Part shown: positions 46,684 to 57,175 of the stretch, piece by piece
Layout: every line of letters begins with the position of its first letter
Numbering within the stretch: position 1 is the stretch's first letter
Assembly (NCBI RefSeq): GCF_000149955.1
Contig: NC_030986.1
Coordinates: forward strand, 2,177,886-2,241,885
From: Fusarium oxysporum f. sp. lycopersici 4287
Lineage: Eukaryota; Ascomycota; Sordariomycetes; Hypocreales; Nectriaceae
DNA: 64,000 nucleotides
Direction of reading: 5' to 3'
Notes under the pieces: model-generated
What the model saw: only the letters and a program-made list of their open reading frames with translations
What the model was told of the DNA's origin: nothing
The model's database searches: none
Position numbers and translations under genes: made by a program

Positions 46684-47130
46684 ATGGTAAGGCAGAGGCT
46701 ACTCCGAGACTCCCCTCGCTGACCGCAATGGCTAATCGCGCATCGTCACAGGCCCTCGCCAATACACTCTACAGGCAAGTAACGACGACGCCGACGACAC
46801 GATAATCGATCACCCAGACTAATGCGGGTTTTTTCTACAGGAGCCTCTTCTCCACCAACTACCTGATGCTCGCCACCGTTTTCACTGCTGGCTTCGCCTG
46901 GGAGATGTAAGGACTGCCCGCACACGACTTCGGACCAACGGGGACAGGACGCTGATTATGATACAGTGGCTTCAACAACGTTATGGACAAGGTCTGGGAC
47001 AACAACAACCGAGGCGTACGTGCGATGAGAACCCGAAATTGGCGAGAGACAGATGCTAACGGACTTGCAGCGACAATGGAAGGATATCCGACATAAGTTC
47101 CTCGAGGGCGGCGATGAGGATGAGGAATAA
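46684..47130 (+). CDS. QCR9: Cytochrome bc1 complex subunit 9 (Qcr9)
   Basis: A small single-pass subunit of respiratory complex III. Five coding exons in under 450 bp: 46684-46686 (the ATG alone), 46752-46774, 46841-46906, 46967-47015 and 47071-47130, giving 66 aa, the same length as yeast Qcr9. The protein reads MALANTLYRSLFSTNYLML, then a membrane segment (about 17-34), GFNNVMDKVWDNNNRG, QWKDIRHKF and an acidic end (GGDEDEE). This matches the family pattern SLY-x-x-x-F, then a membrane span, then W-x-x-x-N-x-GK-x-WKD, then acidic. Intron 2 begins with GC (AG|GCAAGT) instead of GT, and only this choice keeps the frame. Other introns are GT-AG. The gene is too fragmented for ORF scanning to find. 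Confidence 0.93.
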
Positions 47131-47976
47131 AGAGGCTGACAAGGACATGGACCTGATCATGGAGCAACGGGCCGAGCGAGGCGAGGAATCGATTCTGTGC
47201 CACTTGCCGTGTACAAATTAGAAGAGGATTAGAGGCTTGATTACACACACGACATCTCTTTACCTACCTATGTTCATGCATTATTTCCATTTGTTGATTG
47301 CTAGAACCGGTAATAGCCATAACCACTGCTAACTGTTCGTATGTTATATAACATGGATTTATGGACATAAACACAACGCACATGTATGATCAGACTTTTA
47401 CTGTTAAGAGTGAGGTGGTAACGGCAATTCGTTTTTGCTTGTGAATGTGACTGTAGGTACCTAAAGAGCTCCAGCTGGAACTGCTTCGGCAATTCATTCA
47501 TACGTGCGCGGTGCAGTGGATTGGGCTGGATTGGCAGGTATTGCCCCTCGGTGACTGCGCCAGAACCTCACTGTGATTCAGCCCCAGGATGCAAGGCAAC
47601 AGGTAGGTAGTAGGTAGCAAAACGCAGATATTTAAGCTGTCATCAACTTGATGGTTTGAAAGTTACGCAATCTGACATTAGTAACAACCAAATTCACGGC
47701 CACTTTTGGATTTTGTGTCTTTTTACTGGGCTACCATAGGTAAATCAGCTACTTTTCTACTTCTACACTGTTCAAATCGCTGACGTCTTTATCCGCAGAG
47801 CACTGTTCCACCAAACCTTTCTCCAATATTTGCGGACCCCCACTTCGGTATTGCCTATCAATAATCGACCTGACGACATCGCCGACACCGCAATCGACAT
47901 CGTTTGTGCTTTTCTCTCTTTTCCATCTTCTCTTTTCATCTCACACAACAAATGCTACGATGAGGTTGGTTTGACC
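47131..47976. promoter_or_regulatory. QCR9 3' flank and UBR1 promoter/leader
   Basis: 845 bp with no supported gene. A GGTAGGTAG patch lies at 47601-47616. The open frame into UBR1 continues upstream to about 47830, but without an in-frame ATG before 47977. Confidence 0.5.
47952..47974 (+). promoter_or_regulatory. Two nested mini-uORFs directly before UBR1
   Basis: uORF1 is ATG CTA CGA TGA at 47952-47963. uORF2 is ATG AGG TTG GTT TGA at 47960-47974. The stop of the first overlaps the start of the second (ATGA), and the second stops 2 nt before the UBR1 ATG. Reads directly from the sequence; the regulatory role is inferred. Confidence 0.5.
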
Positions 47977-50900
47977 ATGGCCCAATCTATGTCGACCCAG
48001 GAGCAACAGCTCTGCCAGTTCTTGGCCGACCTGCCCTCCCGCTTCAACTACCGCTTCACCGAAGATGCTTCACGCGAGCTGCTTACCAGCCTCTTCTGGT
48101 CTCTCGCTGGAGGAAACAGTGAATACATGCGATTGCTCTTTCCGGACGGTAAAATCGGCGAGACCCTCAAGCTGAGCGACTCTCAAGGCGCAGTTGAGGG
48201 AGCAGAGTATACTGAGGCAGCGCGGGGGAAGCGATGTGGGCACATCTTCAAACCTGGTGAGGCATCGTACATGTGCCGCACCTGTGGTACCGACGAAACT
48301 TGCTGCCTATGCGCCCGATGCTTCGACTCGACCGACCATACAGGGCACATGGTTCGAATCCACATATCAGTAGGAAATAGTGGTTGCTGTGACTGTGGAG
48401 ATGACGAGGCATGGCGAACGCCTCTGTTCTGCACCATTCACTCTCACGTTCAGGGAGGCACAGACAAGGGAAAGGGAAAAGAGGCAGCCGGTCTGCCTGA
48501 GGATCTTGTCACGAATCTACAGATGACCATCGGTCGTGTTTTCGACTACATCTGCGACGTCATCTCATGCTCCCCAGAACAGCTGCGACAGGCCAAGACA
48601 CAAGAATCGATTCTTGAAGATGAACAGTCATCACGCCTCTCCTCGAAATATTACGGTCCCGATGCCGAGCCATGTACAGAATTCGCCCTGATTCTTTGGA
48701 ATGACGAGAAACATACGGTTCAAGAAGTTCAAGACCAGGTCGCCCGCGCTTGTCGAAAAAGCCGTAAGCTGGCTGCAGAGAATGCCTGGGAGACTGATGC
48801 TATTGGACGAAGTATCCTGACGTATATGCCCGACGTGAAGCGGCTCTTGGAGATGGCAGCCATAATGGAGGCCATCAGAGTTACAGTCACGATTCGGTCT
48901 GCAAGAGACACTTTCCGCGAACAAATGTGCGGCGCCCTTGTTGAGTGGTTGAGTGATATTTCTGGTTGCTCTGTCGGCCACGACAACAGCATTCTCCGAC
49001 GCACAGTCTGTGAACAGGTAATGAACCCTTGGCGTCAAGGGAGCCAAGCGACTCATACGATGGGTCTGATTGACGACGAGGAGGAGGATGATCAGATTGT
49101 CGACAGCAGACGCCGCTTTGATGGCATGAATGCTAGGTTCATTCTGGCCTTGCAAGCTGCAGCCAACACCGGTACCGGCGTTCAGATAGAAATTGACGAC
49201 GACTCCGACGATGATGGAGAGGACGAAGAAGATGCGGATGCAGACATGGACGATCAAGGTCAACATTCTCCTTCCAGCTCAGTGGCTGGAGGAGACGAGG
49301 ATGAGGATGACGACGTCATGATGGTCGATGCCCGCGGAGACGTTGGAGACCTTGGAATGAATTGGAGAGACAACGACCAGGCTTTGGAAGAAGACGAAGC
49401 AACAATGGCAGGCTATCCACCGCCTCCACCGCCTCCTCCTGCTCAAGCTCAGTCTCAGGGTCAGGGTCAAGCCCAGACACAATCTGAGGCTCCAGCTAGA
49501 GCCAGGGACAGAGAAGCAACACCATCCGACTCGGATACAGCGGAGCCCCTAATCGCCCCTTCAATTTACGCAAAGGCGAACGCGGAAATTCCCAAAACTC
49601 CTGGTAAGACCGAGAAGTTAGTTCCTAGACCTGGGCGTTATTGGATCGAGACACCTGCCGTTTATACACAGCGTGAGAACGTGCCTCCAGCTGAGGATGT
49701 CTTCCGTCGTGTTCGCCTCGACTGGCTATTGCTGTTCGATTTGCGGATGTGGAAGAAGGTGAGAAACGACCTTCGAGCTTTGTACATCTCTACGGTTGTG
49801 ACTATTCCCGAATTCAAGAGAGTACTGGCCCTCAGATTCGCCAGTCTTTACACAATCCTGGCTCAGCTTTACCTGGTTGGAGACCGAGAGCCAGATCACT
49901 CCATCATCAATCTTTCTCTTCAAATGCTCACCACCCCATCAATCACTGCAGAAGTTGTCGAACGCGGAAACTTTATGACCAGCTTGTTGGCAATCCTATA
50001 CACCTTCTTGACAACCCGTCAAGTTGGACATCCTTGGGATGTGTCCCCTGATGCAGTCTTAGGCTTCGAAAGCGGGTCGGTAACTAACAGACGCATGTAT
50101 CACTTTTACCAAGACCTGAAGTATCTTTTCGGCGCCCCTCATGTCCAGGAACGCGTTAGATGCGAGCCCCGCTACCTTATGCAGTTCCTTGACCTTGTCA
50201 AGCTTCATCAATGTATTGGGCCGAATGTCAGGGCTGTGGTCGAACATGTGGAATACGAGGCCGACTCCTGGATTACAGCATCCCTTGTAACCAGGCAGAT
50301 CAACCTGCAAGCACGAAACCTTGCTGAGGCGTTCCGCAACTGCCCCCCAGACGAGTTCCACTACCTCCAACAAGCAATTCGCTTCACCACCAAGACGGTC
50401 ATCTTGAACTCTATCGGCGCCGAACGTCATCGATTTAAGCAAGGTGAAATCAAAGACGAGGTGCAGTTCAAGACATTAAGTGATTTTGAGTTCGATGGCG
50501 AATCTTCATCGTATGATGTCGTCAAGTTCGTTGTCGAGAAGGACGCAATCAGTTTCCACCATGCCCTACACTACACGCTGTCCTGGCTCATTGAGTGTGG
50601 CCGATCTCTTCCTGTGTCAACAATGCGGAACCTTCTGAGCTTTACTCAACAGGAGCTCAAATCTAAACCAAGACTGATGGGAAGGCCTCAAGTGCCGCGA
50701 AAGAATTACAACGCAGAGGATTATCTCATCGCATCTTTCGACTTCCCTCTCCGTGTTTGCGCTTGGCTTGCCCAGATCAAAGCCAACATGTGGGTTCGCA
50801 ATGGAATCAGCCTGCGACACCAAGCCAGCACGTATCGGGGTGTCGGTCAACGAGATGTATCTCATCATCGGGATATCTTTCTACTTCAGACTGCTTTGGT

Positions 50901-53900
50901 GATTTGTAACCCCAGCCGAGTACTGGCCTCGATTATAGACCGCTTTGGAATGGAAAGCTGGGTCAAGGGCTTATTCGAGCTCAAATCTGAAGCTCAGGAT
51001 GATGCTCAGCACCTTGATGTTGTTGAAGATATGATTCATCTTCTCATCGTCTTGCTCAGCGACCGGACCTCTTTAATATCTTCAGAGGATGAGACCAAAT
51101 CCAGGCTCTTGGCCATGCGCCGCGACATTACTCATGTATTGTGTTTCAAGCCGCTATCTTTCAACGAGATCTGTAACAAATTGCCTGAGAAGTATCAAGA
51201 GCAAGAAGACTTCCACCGAGTGCTTGATGAGATGGCCACTTTCAAACCACCAGAGGGTGTCTCCGATGTTGGTACTTTCGAACTTCGACCCGAGTACATT
51301 GAGGAGATTGACCCTTATATCGCTCACTACAACAAGAACCAGCGTGAGGAGTCGGAGCTGGCTTACCGAAAGAAGATGGCGAAGCGAACAGGAAAGACTC
51401 CTGAAGAAATCGTATACGAGCCCAAGGCCCGACCAGTCCCTTCAGGCATGTTTGAGAACTTGGGCGCTTTCACGAGTACCGGCATGTTTGCTCAAGTCGT
51501 CTACTACTCACTCCTCTACCCCCTGGTGGCCGGCAAGTTTACTCCCTCCGTTCCTTTTACTCGACTGGAAACATTTCTCCAGGTTGTCTTGCATCTTATG
51601 CTCATCGCCATTCTTGAGGACAAGTCGAGTGACGATGACATGAGCGAAGAATCACCAAAGTCCTTTGTCTACATCGCCCTCACAAAGTTTGGCCGCAGTA
51701 ACTTTATGCCTGAAGCCCACAGTTCAAGGACAATCGTGTCTCTGCTGAATATGATGTCAACTAAGGACGAGTTCAAGGCAGTTCATCCCAAAATCGCGCT
51801 CGTTCTGAAGCGTCTGCGCCAGAAACGTCCTCGCACCTTTGAGACAGCGTATGTGAACCTGGGTGCTTCCGTAGACCGTATAAGCACCGCCTCACCAGCA
51901 AACACATCTGCTGAGGAAGAGCGCGAGAGAAGAAAGAAGGCAGCTCTGAGTCGCCAAGCCAAGGTCATGGCGCAATTCCAACAGCAGCAGAAGAGCTTCA
52001 TGGAAAACCAGGCTTCCTTTGACTGGGGCAGTGATATTGATGAAGATGAGGGAGAAGAAGGCGACGGTGAGCAAACTGAGGACCGAAAACACAACTGGAA
52101 GTACCCAGTGGGAACTTGCATCCTGTGTCAGGAGGAGCCGGACGATCGTCATCTCTACGGAACTTTTGCTCACTTCAACGAAAGCCGCATCCTCCGACAG
52201 ACAGATTTCCAAGACCCTGATTTCGTTCGTGAGGCATCACAAACACCATGCAGTCTTGATCGATCGGCCGAGGACGTTAGACCATTCGGTATTGCTCACG
52301 AAAACCGCAAGATGGTGGAAAAGATCAACGCTCAAGGCGAAACTTTTCTCGCGGAGAGACAGACAATCGGGAAGGGTTTTCCTTCCAATGTCTGTCGATC
52401 AGGCCCTGTGGCAAGTGGTTGCGGGCATATGATGCATTATCGCTGCTTTGAAGTTTACTATGAAGCGACTGTTCGCCGCCATACGCATCAGATTGCCAGG
52501 CATCATCCAGAAGATACTAAGCGCAATGAGTTTGTCTGTCCTCTATGTAAGGCCCTAGGCAATGCATTCGTACCCATTATCTGGAAGGGCATAGACGAGT
52601 CATACCCAGGCTACCTACAGTCTCAAGGTACATTCGAGGAATTTGTCGAGAAGCAAATGGGATCTGCTTACTGGATTGGTGGAAGTAAGGCACGGGAGGA
52701 CGAGCCTACTGTGCCTGACATGTTTACTCCAAGTCTTCCAGGAAGCCTTGTTGAGTCCTTGCTCCCGGCCCAAGCTTCGAGCGACACCTCATGGGGAAGA
52801 GATGATGCCGAGTCTCATTCGTCAACTGTCGGCACACCCGCAAGTTACGCATTTTCTGACTCGGTTACCCCTGAGCCGGTGCAACCTCAACCCGCTACTA
52901 CCAACAACAACACAGATGGTAGCCAGTTGATGAACGAACTATTAGCAGCCTACCGCCGACTGAGGAATACACTCCGTGTCAACGGCCTTCGTACTAGCCA
53001 CCTCATTGACGCTAAGGGCGACAACGTTGGTGAATTATGCGCCAGCGATACACTGGTGAAGTCTGTGGGCTTCACCATCTCTTCAATCGAAGTCCAGCAG
53101 CGAGGCATTGAAGCCCAGCCAGGCATGACACTCCTGGAGAAGATCCCTGAACACATTTTGTCGCACCTCAGAGTCCTATCAGAGACTGTATCTTCGTACA
53201 TCGCTGTTGGGGCGCAGTCTGGTGGTGCCGAGAACAAGATTGAAGCCGAATTCAGGAAGGACAGCGAGCGGCAACACTGTCAGCTGTTTATGTCGAGGTA
53301 CTTTGGTACTGGAACTCCTTATGCTCGCCGACCTCTGGATGTGTACCCTCCACTGCTGAGCATGGACTCGTTCCTATTCTTAGTGGAATGCTCCTACGGT
53401 TTAGTGCCGCTCCAGAAAGCTGAAATTTCCCACGTTCTTCGACTTTGTTATCTGGCAGAGCTTGTTAAGCTGGTGTATCACATGGGTCGCAATATTCCTG
53501 TCGCTAGCTGGGTTGGCAATCTCACCAACCGTCATACGCAGGACCCGGCCATCAACAATTTTGCAGACTTTGCTCTCGGCGTTACGAAGACTGGGGTCGA
53601 TTTCCATGCGGCCCAATTCCCTGAAGGCGTTGAATTTGGCGAGAACCGTGGCTTCCAGCAACCAGGTGTGGACACTCTAGAGAGCTGGTATACCTTTTCC
53701 AAGAAATATGCTCTCACCTTCCTACGGAAATGTGTCATTTTCCTGTATGTCAAGTATGGCGTAGACTTCAACAGTCATGTCTCGCCTTCGCCAGATGCTG
53801 ATGAGCTGGAGCGCCTCACTGAAGCTCTTCGGGTTCCAACATTTGACGAGATGTGTGCTGCCATCACAGACAACGCGTCGGCTTGTGGCTGGCCTCAGAC

Positions 53901-54537
53901 AACTTCTGTACTGGTATCTGGTTGGGTAAAGCATCAAGTTATGTGGCCTGGAGACTATAGCGAGATTCCTCTCTCGGCAATGATGAGCCACCCAGGAATC
54001 TTTGAACTTATTGGATTACCAAAGAATTACGATGCGCTCATAGAGGAAGCTACCAGACGAAAATGCCCTACCACTGGAAAGGAGCTCACAGATCCTGTCA
54101 TATGCCTTTTCTGCGGAGAACTATCTTGCAGCCAAGGCACATGTTGCCAGAAGATGGACAATTCTGCCGAACGAACAGAACATACCAAGATTGGCGGTGC
54201 ACAGCAGCATATGCGCAAGTAAGTGATGGTCAGCTATTATACTGTGGTCAGAATACTAATAAGGTTTAGGTGTCAACGGAATATTGGAGTGTTCCTCAAT
54301 GTGCGCAAGTGCTCGGTGGTATACCTTTTCCGACTTTCAGGATCCTTCACGCCAGCGCCTTATATCGACAAGTACGGAGAGACGGATCCTCAGCTGCGTC
54401 ATGGGCGACAGCTCTTCCTGAACCAGAAACGATATGACTCCATGATACGAAATACGGTGCTCAACCACGGGGTACCGAGCTTGATCAGCCGCAAGTTGGA
54501 GGCGGAGATTAACAATGGCGGATGGGATACTTTGTAG
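47977..54537 (+). CDS. UBR1: E3 ubiquitin ligase Ubr1 (N-recognin)
   Basis: Ubr1 recognises destabilising N-terminal residues and ubiquitinates the substrate for the proteasome (N-degron pathway). Two exons, 47977-54218 and 54270-54537, giving 2,169 aa, normal for fungal Ubr1. The UBR box is at about 87-157 (CGHIF, CRTCGTDETCCLCARCFDS, HTGHM, GCCDCGDDEAW), with the Cys/His set needed for type-1 degrons. A ClpS-like N-domain for bulky hydrophobic residues starts at about 235 (FALILWNDEKHTVQEV). A strongly acidic segment (about 405-450) and a Pro8 run with Gln/Ala/Gly repeats (about 483-505) form a low-complexity linker. A RING-H2 of the Ubr type lies at about 1381-1535 (CILCQEEPDDRHLYGT, CGHMMHYRCFEVYY, CPLCKALGN), and the C-terminal cap ends PSLISRKLEAEINNGGWDTL. 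The start at 47977 is the first in-frame ATG. Confidence 0.95.
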
Positions 54538-55540
54538 TAAACGAGCAGAGTTATTGGTATGAAGCAAGTCTATGCTTTACATTGGGGCTGGGACTAGCGA
54601 GTATGTAGAGGGTTGCAGGCCATGATGTGATAAATGGTGTAAGACAATTGGTTTTGGGCTTCTATGCTATGTGAGTAGTGATAGCATGCAACGATAATAG
54701 ATGCCTAATGGTATTTGTAACTTTCATGTGAGTTTCCAGTGATACATAGTATCTCACTATAACAGGCCATTTTTATATCTCAGGTCGTTTCGATATATAT
54801 ATAAGATCACTATCACACCTAGTATTTACATAGGTAGGTAGGTATTTATATTGGCATATATCAATGACAGTGTGTAGGTACAGTGTATGGCGGGTATCAG
54901 ACTGTACAGACCCTGAGCTTTGGCCAATCATATCACGCGCTCGCTCGTGCAGTCGCGTCTAAACCGTGGCTCAACTGTACTCAAGCCTCTTTTGGAACGA
55001 AATAAACGTGAGGGTAAACCAACCGACAAGGAAAGCGACAGTAGCTACGCAGCAACCATCTTTCCTTCCTTCTTTCCATCTCTAAAACGAACCCCCTCCT
55101 TCCTCTTGATCCTTATTCCCCCCTTCCACCCCCTTTTTTTTGTTCAAGTTCTTTTGTTTTTGTGATACTCGATAAACTGAGACTACTTCTCGCTCGTAAT
55201 TTCCCTTGGGTGGACGTCCGCCTCCACTTGCTCTGGCAAGAGAAACAGAGCACCCCGAACCTTCGAAAAATGGCAGGCAGACGTTCAGGTCGCGCTGCCG
55301 CCAAGCGGGCTGCAGCTGCTCTAGGTGAGTGCGATTGCTCTCTTGTAACATCCAGATCCATACAATCTTTCAACACCCACCAAACTACAAAGACAATCAA
55401 TTTCCACGCCTAACTCTATTGATAATTTTCTTTAATCCCTTTCTTAATTTGCTGGCGCTTCTTGTGGTTTTCATTTCCTTTTTTCCTACTACACACTTTC
55501 TCCTGGCGCGCAGCGTGATTGCGCAAATCGCAACTCAACA
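54538..55540. promoter_or_regulatory. UBR1 3' flank and RSC7 promoter/leader
   Basis: 1 kb. It holds an AT-rich stretch (54770-54870) with a TAGGTAGGTAGG patch at 54831-54843, then a pyrimidine-rich tract (55050-55170). An upstream ATG at 55270 and a probable leader intron 55325-55513 (GTGAGT...GCGCAG) come before the main ATG. Confidence 0.55.
55270..55413 (+). promoter_or_regulatory. Basic upstream ORF in the RSC7 leader
   Basis: ATG at 55270 begins MAGRRSGRAAAKRAAAAL. Unspliced it ends at 55413. If the leader intron 55325-55513 is removed it meets a TGA after one more residue, so it does not join the main frame either way. It looks like the start of a chromatin protein, but I cannot connect it. 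Confidence 0.45.
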
Positions 55541-57175
55541 ATGGCGCCCCGTGGAAAGATTCGCTTGAAGCTGACGCGAAGCGCCAAATCAGAGAGCACG
55601 CCAAAGTCGTTCGCAGACCTCGAAGATGAACCTATGCCCGATGCCGGAACCAGTCCCCTGGGCTCCAAGCGACAGCAGGTGCCCGACCCGGATGATGAGA
55701 AGGACGAGGATCACCAGCCAAAGGAAGAGTCGGGAGATGAAGATGATGCAGCCGACGCGGCTGAAAAGGACGACGAATCCGTCAAGGAGCCTACGCCCCC
55801 CCCTCAGCTCATGGTCCGTCGCAAGAGGCTTGGTCGTCCTCCTAAGAACAGACCTCCAGATTGGGACAACATGATTTCTGTTCCCGCCGACGAAGCCAAC
55901 ACCCCGCGACGCCGAGGAAGAGGTGGATGGCGAGGCAGGGGTGGTCGTAAAGGAGGTCCTGCTGCACCCAAAGCCGAGCAAGTTATCGACCAGGAGGGAA
56001 CTGTTGCCGAAATCGCAAACGATGAGTGCGTCTTGCCCGAAGATCCAGAGGGCGAGACTAAAGTGGACAAGTTGGGCAACCTCCAAGGCGGACGTGATTA
56101 TCGATGCCGAACTTTCACGGTTACCGGTCGTGGGGACAGGCTCTACATGCTTTCTACAGAACCAGCTCGATGCGTTGGCTTCAGGGACAGCTACCTTTTT
56201 TTCACCAAGCATCGCAAACTCTACAAGATTATTGTGGATGACGACGAGAAGCGGGACATGATTGAGCGAGACATCATCCCTCACTCGTACAAGGGCCGTT
56301 CCATAGGAATCGTAACGGCGCGATCGGTCTTTCGCGAGTTTGGTGCGCGCATCATTGTGGGCGGAAAGCGCATCATCGACGACTACAATGTTGCCCAGGC
56401 TCGCGCCGATGGCGCCGTCGAGGGCCAGCTTGCGGACCCAGATGATCATTTCGTCGAGGGGGAGCCGTACAACAAGAACCAGTACGTTGCGTGGCACGGA
56501 GCCAGTGCCGTGTATCACACCAACGTACCATCAGTGCCGGTTCCCAATGGCAAGATCGAGTCAAAGAAACGCAAGGTAAATGTCAACGACATGAATTGGA
56601 TGCTGGAACATGCCCGCGAAGCCAGGTACGTAAACTTCCAACTGTAGGCATGCGACATCATGACCTGTCCCAATACTAACTGCCAAATGCACAGCACCTT
56701 CAATGCCGGCATCAATGCCATCAGAAAGCTCAACAATGCCGGCGTGTACGACATTCACACGAATGTGATGCAGTACCCAACAACAATGCAGCCGACGCGA
56801 GCACGCATTGAGCAGGTCGCCCCAGAGGACGAGCAAGCCACCGCAGACAGCGCCATCTTCCCCCCCGTCCCTGCAAAGATGGCGCGCAACTTCTTCGTTG
56901 CAGACACATACTTTGAGACATCCTCGGCGGGTGTCATTTCAGCGTCTGCAGTGGACGGTACCGCAGGTTCACCAGACTTCCTTGCTTCTTTCCAGGGATT
57001 GAGTGCTGTATCGGATGAGATCAAAGACCTGTTGCCCTCGGAGTGTCGTGCGGCTTTCGATGGCGCCGTGGCAAAGGAGGCATCATATCGGTCAAAATGG
57101 GGTCCTGAGAGCGAAACAATGTCGCGCCGTCAGCCCATTATCGACAAGGCAATCGTGCCCTACAGCATGAGTTGA
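55541..57175 (+). CDS. RSC7: Chromatin-remodelling subunit Rsc7/Swp82
   Basis: A shared-type accessory subunit of RSC and SWI/SNF remodelling complexes (CRC_subunit family). Two exons, 55541-56625 and 56695-57175, giving 521 aa. After an acidic, disordered N-terminal 85 residues comes an AT-hook-like basic motif (RRKRLGRPPKNRP, about 88-100) and an RGG-rich patch (about 125-142). Both suit DNA or nucleosome contact. The family core follows: FTVTGRGDRLYMLSTEPARC, GFRDSYLFFTKHRKLYKI, DMIERDIIPHSYKGRSIGIV, ARSVFREFGARIIVGGKRIIDDY, and VYDIHTNVMQYPTTMQPT. The C-terminal part is less typical. Start at 55541 is the first ATG in frame. A second upstream ATG in another frame is listed separately. Whether this organism uses the protein in RSC, SWI/SNF or both cannot be told. 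Confidence 0.9.

Noticed and set aside
47830..47976. 49-codon N-terminal extension of UBR1
   Set aside because: The open frame upstream has only a TTG start; the first in-frame ATG is at 47977, and the extension shows no conserved feature.
48346..48362. ATGGTTCGAATCCACAT, resembling a tRNA B box
   Set aside because: It is within UBR1 codons of the UBR box, and no A box or cloverleaf could be drawn. No tRNA gene was found in the window.
48631..49266. 211-codon minus-strand frame
   Set aside because: Antisense to the UBR1 coding region; hydrophobic runs come from reading acidic codons backwards.
55589..56518. 309-codon open frame on the minus strand
   Set aside because: Antisense shadow of RSC7 exon 1; no family features and no splice logic of its own.
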